From Bacteroidota bacterium (GTDB lineage Bacteria; Bacteroidota; Bacteroidia; NS11-12g; UBA955), in NCBI GenBank assembly GCA_018969565.1, contig JAGWYC010000020.1, positions 1 through 15,907 on the forward strand: a stretch of 15,907 nt of DNA. The letters run 5' to 3'. Made by a program: the position numbers and the translations under genes. The notes below the pieces were generated by a model. That model was not told where the DNA came from. It was given only the letters and a program-made list of their open reading frames with translations, and did no database searches. Every line of letters begins with the position of its first letter. Position 1 is the first letter of the stretch. Shown piece after piece: positions 1 through 6,551 of this stretch.

Positions 1-172
1 CGGCAGTTACTTCTTCAACCACATCTATTTTTTCCGGATAGCGAATAATCAGCGATATGCCCGTACTCGCGGCTTTTTGTTCACAATAAGCGTGATCCGT
101 TAAAATTTCGTCAATCTGTTTTTCGGCAATGTTTACCCAACGAGGGTCGGTTGCCAGTTTCAGCCCCAGCAT
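1..172 (-). CDS. miaE: tRNA-(ms2io6A)-hydroxylase MiaE, N-terminal 57 codons (partial)
   Basis: The minus strand opens with ATG at 172 and stays open to the window edge, giving 57 codons that begin MLGLKLATDPRWVNIAEKQI and continue with a DEILTDHAYCEQKAAS segment. This matches, from memory, the N-terminus of the MiaE family, ferritin-like di-iron monooxygenases that hydroxylate the isopentenyl group of ms2i6A at tRNA position 37 using O2. The Glu in CEQKA (residue 31) is in the place expected for the first iron ligand. The remaining ligands lie outside the window, so the catalytic set cannot be checked. It is the last visible gene of the fabG-tatC-rpiB-GH3 operon, starting 9 bases after the GH3 stop. 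A TAnnTTTG element just before the ATG may give it its own promoter. Assignment is by family resemblance of a short piece. Confidence 0.8.
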   Translation of the reverse strand, partial: MLGLKLATDPRWVNIAEKQIDEILTDHAYCEQKAASTGISLIIRYPEKIDVVEEVTA

Positions 173-176
173 GGTA

Positions 177-184
177 CAAAATTA
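177..184 (-). promoter_or_regulatory. Possible internal promoter -7 element before miaE
   Basis: The minus strand reads TAATTTTG, a perfect fit to the Bacteroidota -7 consensus TAnnTTTG. Its first three bases are the TAA stop codon of the GH3 gene, and only 4 bases separate it from the miaE ATG. No -33 TTG is visible at the usual spacing. If used, the transcript would be essentially leaderless. The match could be chance. Confidence 0.35.
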
Positions 185-1684
185 ATGAAGGCCTGAATGG
201 CCCAGAATATCATCGGCAATTTTCCGGTCGTTGGACAAACGTGGAACTTTATTCTGACCACCCAGTTTCCCCTGTCGTTTCATATAAGCAATGAATGAAC
301 CTTTAGGCAGGATACTCAGTTTCAGTGGACGAAGAATAGAACCGGTAATTAAGTCCCGGTAATAGATATTCTGCTTTTGCATGGCTTCATCGAGCGCCAG
401 CGCGAAGGCTTCGGCCTGTTGCGGGGCGACATCAAATTCCACCAGCCATTCGTGGTATGGCAAGCCTGATTCAGGGTTCACCTGAGGCGCCACAGTAAAT
501 TCCACAGTTCTCGCAGCAAATGCGGCACTTACCTGCTGCATGGCACGCTCCACTTCTTCTCCAATCACATGCTCTCCAAAGGCAGAAATGAAATGCTTGA
601 TGCGACCGGTTACAACAATTTTATAAGGATTTTTGGAGATAAACTTCACCGTATCACCTATGCTGTAGCCCCAAAGACCGGCATTGGTATTCATGATTAC
701 CGCGTAGTTCACACCCAGTTCCACATCCTCGATTCCCAGCCTGATGGGTTGAGCAGAGAAGTACTCAGTTACGGGAACAAATTCATAATAAATGCCTCCG
801 TTCAACAACAACAGCAAACCGGGTTCAGACTGTCTGTCCTGAAATGCAATAAAACCCTCGCTGGCAGGATAGGTTTCAATACTGGGAATCTGGGCACCGA
901 TGGTCTGATAGATTTTCTCCCGGTAAGGTTCAAAATTCACCCCCCCATAAACCAGCAGTTCAAATTGGGGAAACACTTCTCGGAGTTGATCCTTCCCGCT
1001 CAATTGCAGCACACGGTCAAAATACATTTGCACCCAGGGCGGTATTCCGCTGATGAGTGACATAGGTTTATTCAGCGTTTCACGAGCTATCCGATCCACT
1101 TTTTCTTCCCAGTCTTCAACACAGTTTGTTTCCCACGAAGGAAGTTGATTGCGACGCAGGTAGGAAGGCACATGGTGGTTTACAATACCGCTGAGGCGCC
1201 CGCTGAGCATACCATTTTTCTCTTCCAGCACCGGGCTTCCACTCAGAAAAATCAGATTCCCGTCGAGCCAGCTTGCCCTGCCTGTTTCCTGTATGTAACA
1301 CAACAAGGCATCACGCGCACTACTGATGTGAAAGGGCATGCTTTCACGGGTTATAGGTATGTATTTAACCCCTGATGTGGTTCCGGATGTTTTTGCCAGA
1401 TAACTGGGTTTCCCCGGCCAGAGCACATCTGATTCACCGGAAACCATCCTGTCCATCCACGGGCGCAAAGCCTCATAATCGCGAATGGGAACCCTTTTCC
1501 TGAATTCTGCCGGACTGATATGGGCTGTCAGACCAGACTCCTTACCGAATGCCGTGCGGGGCAGCCATAGAGCCAGTTCGTTGAACTGTTTCTTTTGGGT
1601 TGCAATTCCGTCTTTGCTCCAGTGTTCAATTTTCCTGCGGATATATTGCGCAAGTGGCTTGGCGAGTAAGGATTTCAAACCCAT
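182..1684 (-). CDS. GH3-family acyl-adenylating ligase (annotated 'GH3 auxin-responsive promoter' family)
   Basis: A 500-residue protein of the GH3 branch of the ANL adenylating superfamily, full length for the bacterial family. The ATP-binding motif AKTSGTTSGVKYIP (about residues 97-110) is the GH3 form of the Ser/Thr-rich loop. YPASEG (272-277), YSIGD (340-344) and TGRIKHFISAFGEHV (359-373) match adenylation motifs and the hinge to the small C-terminal domain. Plant homologues adenylate acyl acids such as jasmonate or auxin and join them to amino acids. The bacterial substrate is not known to me and there is no reason to assume auxin. No signal peptide or membrane segment is seen, so it should be cytoplasmic. 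It starts 3 bases after the rpiB stop, so it is probably co-transcribed and perhaps translationally coupled. Sharing an operon with fabG makes a fatty-acyl substrate conceivable, but that is inference. Confidence 0.9.
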   Translation of the reverse strand: MGLKSLLAKPLAQYIRRKIEHWSKDGIATQKKQFNELALWLPRTAFGKESGLTAHISPAEFRKRVPIRDYEALRPWMDRMVSGESDVLWPGKPSYLAKTSGTTSGVKYIPITRESMPFHISSARDALLCYIQETGRASWLDGNLIFLSGSPVLEEKNGMLSGRLSGIVNHHVPSYLRRNQLPSWETNCVEDWEEKVDRIARETLNKPMSLISGIPPWVQMYFDRVLQLSGKDQLREVFPQFELLVYGGVNFEPYREKIYQTIGAQIPSIETYPASEGFIAFQDRQSEPGLLLLLNGGIYYEFVPVTEYFSAQPIRLGIEDVELGVNYAVIMNTNAGLWGYSIGDTVKFISKNPYKIVVTGRIKHFISAFGEHVIGEEVERAMQQVSAAFAARTVEFTVAPQVNPESGLPYHEWLVEFDVAPQQAEAFALALDEAMQKQNIYYRDLITGSILRPLKLSILPKGSFIAYMKRQGKLGGQNKVPRLSNDRKIADDILGHSGLH

Positions 1685-1687
1685 GCC

Positions 1688-2128
1688 TCAGCAATTAATC
1701 TTGGCAACCCTGCGTTCATGTCTGCCTCCTTCGAAGGATGCATTCAGCCAGGCCTGTACAATTTTCAAAGCCGCAGGTTTGGTAACAAAACGGGCCGGTA
1801 TGCAAATGATATTGGCATCATTATGCTGACGAGCCAGCGCGGCCACTTCTTCTTTCCAGCAAAGGGCCGCCCTGATGTTGGCGTGCTTATTTGCAGTCAT
1901 GCAGACTCCGTTGCCACTGCCACAAATCAGAATACCCAGTTGATTTTCTCCGGAACTGACACTTTCCGCTACCGCATGAGCATAATCCGGATAGTCCACA
2001 CTGTCAGGGGAGTCCGGACCGAAATCCTGCGGTTCGTGTCCCAGTTCCAGTAAGAAGGCCAGCAGTTCATTCTTCAACTTAAAACCGGCGTGGTCAGCGC
2101 CTACGGCGATGCTGTATGATGGGGTCAT
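1688..2128 (-). CDS. rpiB: Ribose-5-phosphate isomerase B
   Basis: A 146-residue RpiB/LacAB-family sugar-phosphate isomerase, the usual length. It interconverts ribose 5-phosphate and ribulose 5-phosphate in the non-oxidative pentose phosphate pathway. Visible signatures are GADHAGF (10-16), VDYPDYA (44-50), the catalytic-cysteine loop ILICGSGNGVCMTANK with Cys69 as the likely base, QHNDAN (101-106) with His102 for ring opening, and FEGGRHERRV (132-141) for phosphate binding. The ATG overlaps the tatC stop as ATGA, a sign of translational coupling. The GH3 gene follows after 3 bases. RpiB rather than the LacA/LacB subunits is chosen because there is a single full-length copy with the RpiB Cys and His residues and no lactose or tagatose genes nearby. 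Confidence 0.96.
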   Translation of the reverse strand: MTPSYSIAVGADHAGFKLKNELLAFLLELGHEPQDFGPDSPDSVDYPDYAHAVAESVSSGENQLGILICGSGNGVCMTANKHANIRAALCWKEEVAALARQHNDANIICIPARFVTKPAALKIVQAWLNASFEGGRHERRVAKINC

Positions 2129-2973
2129 GATGCTTGTTCTTCTTTCTTTTCACTGCGTGCAGCAATGAGGATTCCCACTTCGTAAAGACTGTATAAAGGC
2201 AATGCAAGAATCAACTGGCTGAGCATATCGGGAGAAGGGGTGGCCACAGCGGCAACGATAAAGATGATTACCACAGCGTATCTCCTGTTCTTTCTGAGGA
2301 AAGATGCTGTTACTATACCCACTCGTGCCAGCACATACATCAGCACAGGAAGTTCGAATACAAGTCCTGTGGCCAGGCAGAGGAAACTTACATAGTTTAC
2401 TGCGTTTTGCATGGTAACAATATTCTGCACTTCATCACTGATGCTGAAGTTGGCGAAGAAATTCACCGATATGGGCACCAGAATGAAATAGCTGAACAAC
2501 ACCCCAATGAAGAACAACATGCCCACAAAAAATACAGTACCACGGGTTTTGCGCACTTCTTTATCGCTCAGGGCGGGACGAATAAACTTCCATAGTTCCC
2601 ATACGATAAAAGGGAATGCCAATACTAATCCTGCAATGAAGGCAATTTTAAACGCGGCAACGAATTGCCCCTGTAATTGAAGGTTCTGGATTTGAATCAC
2701 CGGAGGAGTAATGCACATGCGCTCATCACCGAACAGATTCTTACCCATTTTGCACATGATCTGATAGGTAACGAAATTGCCCTTGAATGGCGCAAAAATC
2801 ACACCGCCCACAATTTCTTTGATGTAGATGAATGCCAGAACGAAACCAACGGAAATAAAAGCAAAAGCGCGCATAACGTGCCGGCGCAGTTCATCAACAT
2901 GGTCAAAGAAAGACATGTTGCGTTCGTGAGGAAATTGCGCCGAATCTTCCGCTTCTTCCTGATCTAAGGGCAT
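2125..2973 (-). CDS. tatC: Sec-independent (Tat) protein translocase subunit TatC
   Basis: A 282-residue polytopic inner-membrane protein with the six hydrophobic segments of TatC (roughly residues 33-52, 105-126, 148-170, 192-216, 232-248 and 252-271). TatC is the receptor for twin-arginine signal peptides and exports folded proteins. Diagnostic motifs are MSFFDHVDELRRH (20-32) before the first helix, FPFIVWELWKFIRPAL (120-135), FELPVLMYVLARVGIVT (206-222) with the conserved Glu207, and ATPSPDMLSQ (244-253). The first periplasmic loop, about 50 residues, carries Cys74 and Cys87. A 19-residue acidic N-terminal extension precedes Met20, which could be an alternative start. TatA/TatB is not in this window. 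The gene begins 10 bases after fabG and its stop overlaps the rpiB start. Confidence 0.96.
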   Translation of the reverse strand: MPLDQEEAEDSAQFPHERNMSFFDHVDELRRHVMRAFAFISVGFVLAFIYIKEIVGGVIFAPFKGNFVTYQIMCKMGKNLFGDERMCITPPVIQIQNLQLQGQFVAAFKIAFIAGLVLAFPFIVWELWKFIRPALSDKEVRKTRGTVFFVGMLFFIGVLFSYFILVPISVNFFANFSISDEVQNIVTMQNAVNYVSFLCLATGLVFELPVLMYVLARVGIVTASFLRKNRRYAVVIIFIVAAVATPSPDMLSQLILALPLYSLYEVGILIAARSEKKEEQAS

Positions 2974-2983
2974 ATTACGGATA

Positions 2984-3733
2984 TTATTTCATCAACATTC
3001 CACCGCAAACCGAGATGGTTTGACCGGTAACGTAGGAACTCAGATCGCTTGCAAGGAATACGCACACATTGGCCACATCTTCCGGAGTTCCACCGCGTTT
3101 AAGAGGGATATCATCAATCCAGGATTGCTTTACCTGCTGATCCAGTTTTTCAGTCATTTCGGTTTCAATGAACCCGGGTGCAACCACATTGCAACGGATA
3201 TTCCGTGAACCTAACTCCTGAGCAACACTTTTGGAGAAGCCGATGAGTCCTGCTTTGGAAGCGGCATAGTTAGCCTGACCTGCATTACCGTCAACACCAA
3301 CCACCGATGACATATTGATGATGGATCCGGCGCGATTGCCCAGGAAATGCCTCAGGAAAGCTTTGGTAAGATTAAATGCTGACTTGAGGTTGATATTAAT
3401 CACCTCGTCCCACTGTTCTTCGGTCATGCGCATCAGCAGGTTATCGCGGGTAATACCGGCGTTATTAATCAGAATATCAACCTTACCGAATTCGGCAATT
3501 ACTTCATTGGCAAGGGTTTCTGCGGATTTAAAGTTGGCGGCATCTGATTTCCAGGCTTTAACCTTCACGCCGAATTCGTTGCTTAATTCCTGGCACAGGG
3601 TTTCTGCGGCGGCATCAGAAGATGCATAGGTAAAGGCAATATGTGCGCCTTCTGCAGCGAAGCGCCTGGCTATACCTTTGCCGATACCGCGGGTAGCTCC
3701 GGTAATCAGGGCTGTTTTACCTTGTAACAACAT
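2984..3733 (-). CDS. fabG: 3-oxoacyl-[acyl-carrier-protein] reductase
   Basis: A 249-residue short-chain dehydrogenase of the FabG type. It reduces 3-oxoacyl-ACP to 3-hydroxyacyl-ACP with NADPH in fatty-acid elongation in the cytoplasm. It shows the cofactor loop TGATRGIG (11-18), NNAG (90-93), Asn115, Ser143 in MSSVVG and the YAASK motif with Tyr156 and Lys160, so the Asn-Ser-Tyr-Lys tetrad is complete. GQANYAASKAGLIGFSK and the C-terminal YVTGQTISVCGGM are FabG-like. The frame stays open to a GTG at 3775, but I choose ATG 3733. It gives the normal family length, and a good -33/-7 promoter lies between the two, inside the longer version. It is the first gene of the operon that runs on into tatC, rpiB, GH3 and miaE. 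Confidence 0.95.
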   Translation of the reverse strand: MLLQGKTALITGATRGIGKGIARRFAAEGAHIAFTYASSDAAAETLCQELSNEFGVKVKAWKSDAANFKSAETLANEVIAEFGKVDILINNAGITRDNLLMRMTEEQWDEVININLKSAFNLTKAFLRHFLGNRAGSIINMSSVVGVDGNAGQANYAASKAGLIGFSKSVAQELGSRNIRCNVVAPGFIETEMTEKLDQQVKQSWIDDIPLKRGGTPEDVANVCVFLASDLSSYVTGQTISVCGGMLMK

Positions 3734-3740
3734 GACCCGG

Positions 3741-3772
3741 CAAATATAGGCTGCTGACAGAACCTTGCACAA
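3741..3772 (-). promoter_or_regulatory. Promoter of the fabG operon (Bacteroidota -33/-7 type)
   Basis: On the minus strand the -7 element TATATTTG (3741-3748) fits TAnnTTTG exactly. A TTG (3770-3772) lies 21 bases upstream of it, within the spacing expected for the Bacteroidota -33 element. Only 7 bases separate the -7 element from the fabG ATG at 3733, so the 5' leader would be very short. It follows the terminator of the upstream gene, which supports the operon starting here. Confidence 0.7.
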
Positions 3773-3796
3773 CACAGGACCAAGCTTATAAATGCG

Positions 3797-3820
3797 TAAG
3801 CCCCGCCGAAGCGGGGCTTA
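3797..3820 (-). terminator. Hairpin terminator after the T9SS surface-protein gene
   Basis: A perfect 10-bp stem (arm TAAGCCCCGC, pairing GCGGGGCTTA) closes a four-base loop that reads TTCG on the minus strand, between C and G: the very stable UUCG tetraloop. It lies 34 bases beyond the stop codon at 3854 and just before the fabG promoter. A clean U-tract is lacking (CGCATTTATAA follows on the minus strand), so it may act as a weak intrinsic terminator or as a 3'-end stabiliser. Confidence 0.75.
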
Positions 3821-3853
3821 TCTGCAACATAAAACAACATATAACAATCGGTA

Positions 3854-6367
3854 TCAGTAGCTTACGCTGATTCGGCGGGTAATGCTGTTGATGCCATCGG
3901 TAAAGCGCACGAGGTAAATACCTGAGCTCCATGAAGAACAATCTATCCACTGGGTGCTTTGGGCATTCCCGGTAAACAGTATTCTTCCATTCAGGTCACT
4001 CACACTCACCACACCTGAAGCTGCGTGTTCCAGGGAAATCGCAAATCTGTTTTGTGCTGGATTAGGAAATACCTGCATCTGAGGAGTATTCACACCGGCA
4101 GACTGCATATCAGTTCTGTTGAAGCGCTCAGTTTGCAATTCTTTTCCACTCACACCGTCATGAACCAGAACCATCGGGGCGGCGTTGTCAACACCCAGAG
4201 TGAAATAACGTGTTGAGGAAGTAGTGCCGGTGGTGCTGGTTACAAAACCGCCTGAGGCTCCACCTGCAGGGCCGAGGTTATTCCAGCCGGTGCCGTCATT
4301 TCCTGCTACTCGAATATCTGCAGCAGACCATCCGCCGGGAGCATTGGTAGTGGGAAGTCCCACCTGATATGCCGTAGCTCCGGCAACGCGATCAACCTTC
4401 CAGTATTCTGTGGAAGAAACTGCGTCAAGGGGTGCATTTACGGTATTGGTGCCGGAATAGCCGGTGTTGAAGTACTCGATGGTATAGGTATTTCCGGTAG
4501 TGCCGTTATTGATGTAAATAGGATTGTAGGCAGTACTCTTACCCACCGGTATCTTCACACTTGCCGGCCAGGTAAGACCACCATGAGCAACGGTTACCGG
4601 GCCGTTGATGTAGGAGTTAGAATTTCCGCCGTACAACATGGTAGGCAGGGTAATATTCAGCAGATAACCATTGGTATTGAGCACACCGTAAGAAAAGCGC
4701 ATAGCACGTGCTTCTACATCAGACGACATGGTTACAGAACCACCGGTTTTATCCAACTCAATCAGTTGATTGTAGGCATTTTTTGCAGCGCTGCTCAGGG
4801 TTATTGACTGATGCGCACTACCTTTAAACACCAGTTTATCGGTGAACTTCATGGCCGTATTGGGTGCAGTCTCAGCGGACAACAAATTACCTTCAAGAAA
4901 TACCTGAATATTCGCCAGATAAGCGTCTGCACTGGTAATTTTCAAGTTGCCACGCACATACATCACATCAAGCACAGAAGACCAGTTGAGGGTACCTTGA
5001 ACACCTCCATTGGTAACGGTAATTACTACTTCATTAAAGAACACAGTATCATCATGATGAGTAAATGTTAGTCTGTTACCGGTTCCATCCAGGTTCAGCA
5101 CGCCATTCTGCGGATTAAAGGCATTTGAGTTGGCAAAATCCCAGCATCCGGCAAAGAACAATGTGTCGTCATCAGGGGCGACTAATTGTCCGTCAGCCAG
5201 TACATGAAGTCCTGTTGAAACGCTGGCACGGAGACGCGCATTTCCTGAGCCGTCAAACGTAAGCCTGCCCTTAGCAATGTGTACAGTTTCGCCGGAATTT
5301 CCAATGTCCTGCAAGCCCACCACTGTTACCCAGTCGGTAGCGCTTCCCTTTTCCACCCATACGTTATAGTTGCCGGTCAGAAAGGTCTTATGGAAAAACC
5401 TGCCGTTGCCGGATCCCAGAAACGCCAGGGTGGCATGACCTGCATTACTGAACGAATGCAGAATATCATTGTTGGCCATACTGGGCTCCACTATCACAGA
5501 GTCACCGCCGGCAACCCAGTCATCCACAGCCCATCCTGTGAGCGTTGCTTCCATCAGCGATAGACGGTTCAAGGCAAAAATGCGGTCATTGGTAGGGCCA
5601 TTCGTATACAGATGACCGGGGGCTGTGGTATCTCCTGCACCATCGCGCTTTTTATCAATTTCGATGTTCCAGAAAGTCATTAAGGTATTATTGGTGTTGA
5701 TGGTACCATTTCCCGAGCCACAGAACCGTGCCAACCCATTTTTGTGCATATAGAGGCCAAGTGCCTGTCGCGTCAGATTACCTCTCAGATATACAATGCC
5801 TGCACGAGGGACATTGGTTTTCTGAAAACCGTCAGGCGCTGTGAACTTGGCAAAGTTGTTCAGAACCAGATTTTGAATGTCCACGTATCCTTTGGTTATC
5901 GCAGCAAAAACACTATTATTCATGGTCCAAGTTCCGGTAATCAATGCTGTTTTGGTACTGAGATAGGCGTTAAAGCCCATGAGGATATCATTGGCCTGAA
6001 ACAAGCCATTTGAATCCGATGCAACCAACATACCGCCCTGCATTACCAGATTGCGCATTTGCAGAGACGATGTGCCGCGCACATAAATTCTTCCCGTCCA
6101 GGAGCCCATCACGCTGAAGTCGCGTACCTGAATAGTGCCATAAATGTCGCAGGTTTTTGTGGAAGTGCCATTAAAACGCACATCGTCATCACAATCCGGA
6201 ACACCGTCAGGACTCCAGTTGGCTGCAGTGTTCCAGTTGTTATCAACCCCGCCTCCGTCCCAGATTTTCAGGTTATTGATTCCATCCCCGCATGGCGGTG
6301 CTGCTAAAGCCGTTGTTGTGACGCAGGCAATTGCGCAATAGGCCAGTGTACTTAGTAGTTTCTTCAT
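3854..6367 (-). CDS. T9SS-exported surface protein with predicted beta-helix repeats and type A sorting domain
   Basis: An 837-residue exported protein of unassigned function. A Sec signal peptide (about residues 1-22, MKKLL then a hydrophobic run ending ALA-APP) is followed by a WDGGGVDNNWNTAANW segment (36-51) common at the start of large Bacteroidota adhesin-like proteins. Residues about 80-600 are rich in Gly, Asn, Thr and alternating hydrophobics, as in parallel beta-helices. A unit with GSGN (217-220, 318-321, 373-376), GTGN (428-431) and GSAH (516-519) recurs. Residues 650-725 form a separate segment with STEYWKVDR. The end (about 766-837: VFPNPAQNRF, SVSDLNGRILF, SSGIYLVRFTDG, then a short basic tail) matches the T9SS C-terminal sorting domain, which directs outer-membrane passage and surface attachment. 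No enzymatic motif is recognised; adhesin or matrix role is inference. It has its own promoter and terminator. Confidence 0.9.
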   Translation of the reverse strand: MKKLLSTLAYCAIACVTTTALAAPPCGDGINNLKIWDGGGVDNNWNTAANWSPDGVPDCDDDVRFNGTSTKTCDIYGTIQVRDFSVMGSWTGRIYVRGTSSLQMRNLVMQGGMLVASDSNGLFQANDILMGFNAYLSTKTALITGTWTMNNSVFAAITKGYVDIQNLVLNNFAKFTAPDGFQKTNVPRAGIVYLRGNLTRQALGLYMHKNGLARFCGSGNGTINTNNTLMTFWNIEIDKKRDGAGDTTAPGHLYTNGPTNDRIFALNRLSLMEATLTGWAVDDWVAGGDSVIVEPSMANNDILHSFSNAGHATLAFLGSGNGRFFHKTFLTGNYNVWVEKGSATDWVTVVGLQDIGNSGETVHIAKGRLTFDGSGNARLRASVSTGLHVLADGQLVAPDDDTLFFAGCWDFANSNAFNPQNGVLNLDGTGNRLTFTHHDDTVFFNEVVITVTNGGVQGTLNWSSVLDVMYVRGNLKITSADAYLANIQVFLEGNLLSAETAPNTAMKFTDKLVFKGSAHQSITLSSAAKNAYNQLIELDKTGGSVTMSSDVEARAMRFSYGVLNTNGYLLNITLPTMLYGGNSNSYINGPVTVAHGGLTWPASVKIPVGKSTAYNPIYINNGTTGNTYTIEYFNTGYSGTNTVNAPLDAVSSTEYWKVDRVAGATAYQVGLPTTNAPGGWSAADIRVAGNDGTGWNNLGPAGGASGGFVTSTTGTTSSTRYFTLGVDNAAPMVLVHDGVSGKELQTERFNRTDMQSAGVNTPQMQVFPNPAQNRFAISLEHAASGVVSVSDLNGRILFTGNAQSTQWIDCSSWSSGIYLVRFTDGINSITRRISVSY

Positions 6368-6391
6368 AACATATTTTATTAAACTGTCTCA

Positions 6392-6399
6392 CAAACCTA
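6392..6399 (-). promoter_or_regulatory. Promoter -7 element of the T9SS surface-protein gene
   Basis: The minus strand reads TAGGTTTG, an exact TAnnTTTG match, 24 bases before the ATG at 6367. I see no convincing TTG at the -33 position, so this rests on the -7 element and its place in the divergent intergenic region. Confidence 0.55.
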
Positions 6400-6469
6400 T
6401 CCTGCCATGAAGCATGTCTGATTTGGCGTTACATGAAAGTATAATGCCGATGCACAGAAGGCATAATGA

Positions 6470-6479
6470 CTTGTACAAG
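6470..6479. promoter_or_regulatory. 10-bp perfect palindrome in the divergent promoter region
   Basis: CTTGTACAAG is self-complementary and lies between the two divergent -7 elements, 43 bases upstream of the one for rarA. It could be an operator half-way between the surface-protein gene and rarA. One short palindrome can occur by chance, and no second copy was noticed in the window. Confidence 0.2.
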
Positions 6480-6522
6480 CTGATTCTTCTCGTTAAGGGT
6501 TCATGCCAGCGCACAGCCTGAG

Positions 6523-6530
6523 TATATTTG
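6523..6530 (+). promoter_or_regulatory. Promoter -7 element of rarA
   Basis: TATATTTG is an exact TAnnTTTG match, 21 bases before the ATG at 6552. At the -33 position only a TTC (6500-6502, spacing 20) is seen. The element ends in TTG, which is in frame with rarA and creates a false upstream start at 6528. Confidence 0.6.
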
Positions 6531-6551
6531 AGCAGCCAAGCAGAATCACTC

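Noticed and set aside
3734..3775. Extended fabG start (GTG at 3775) adding 14 residues
   Set aside because: The extension covers the -33/-7 promoter and is not FabG-like; ATG 3733 gives the usual family length.
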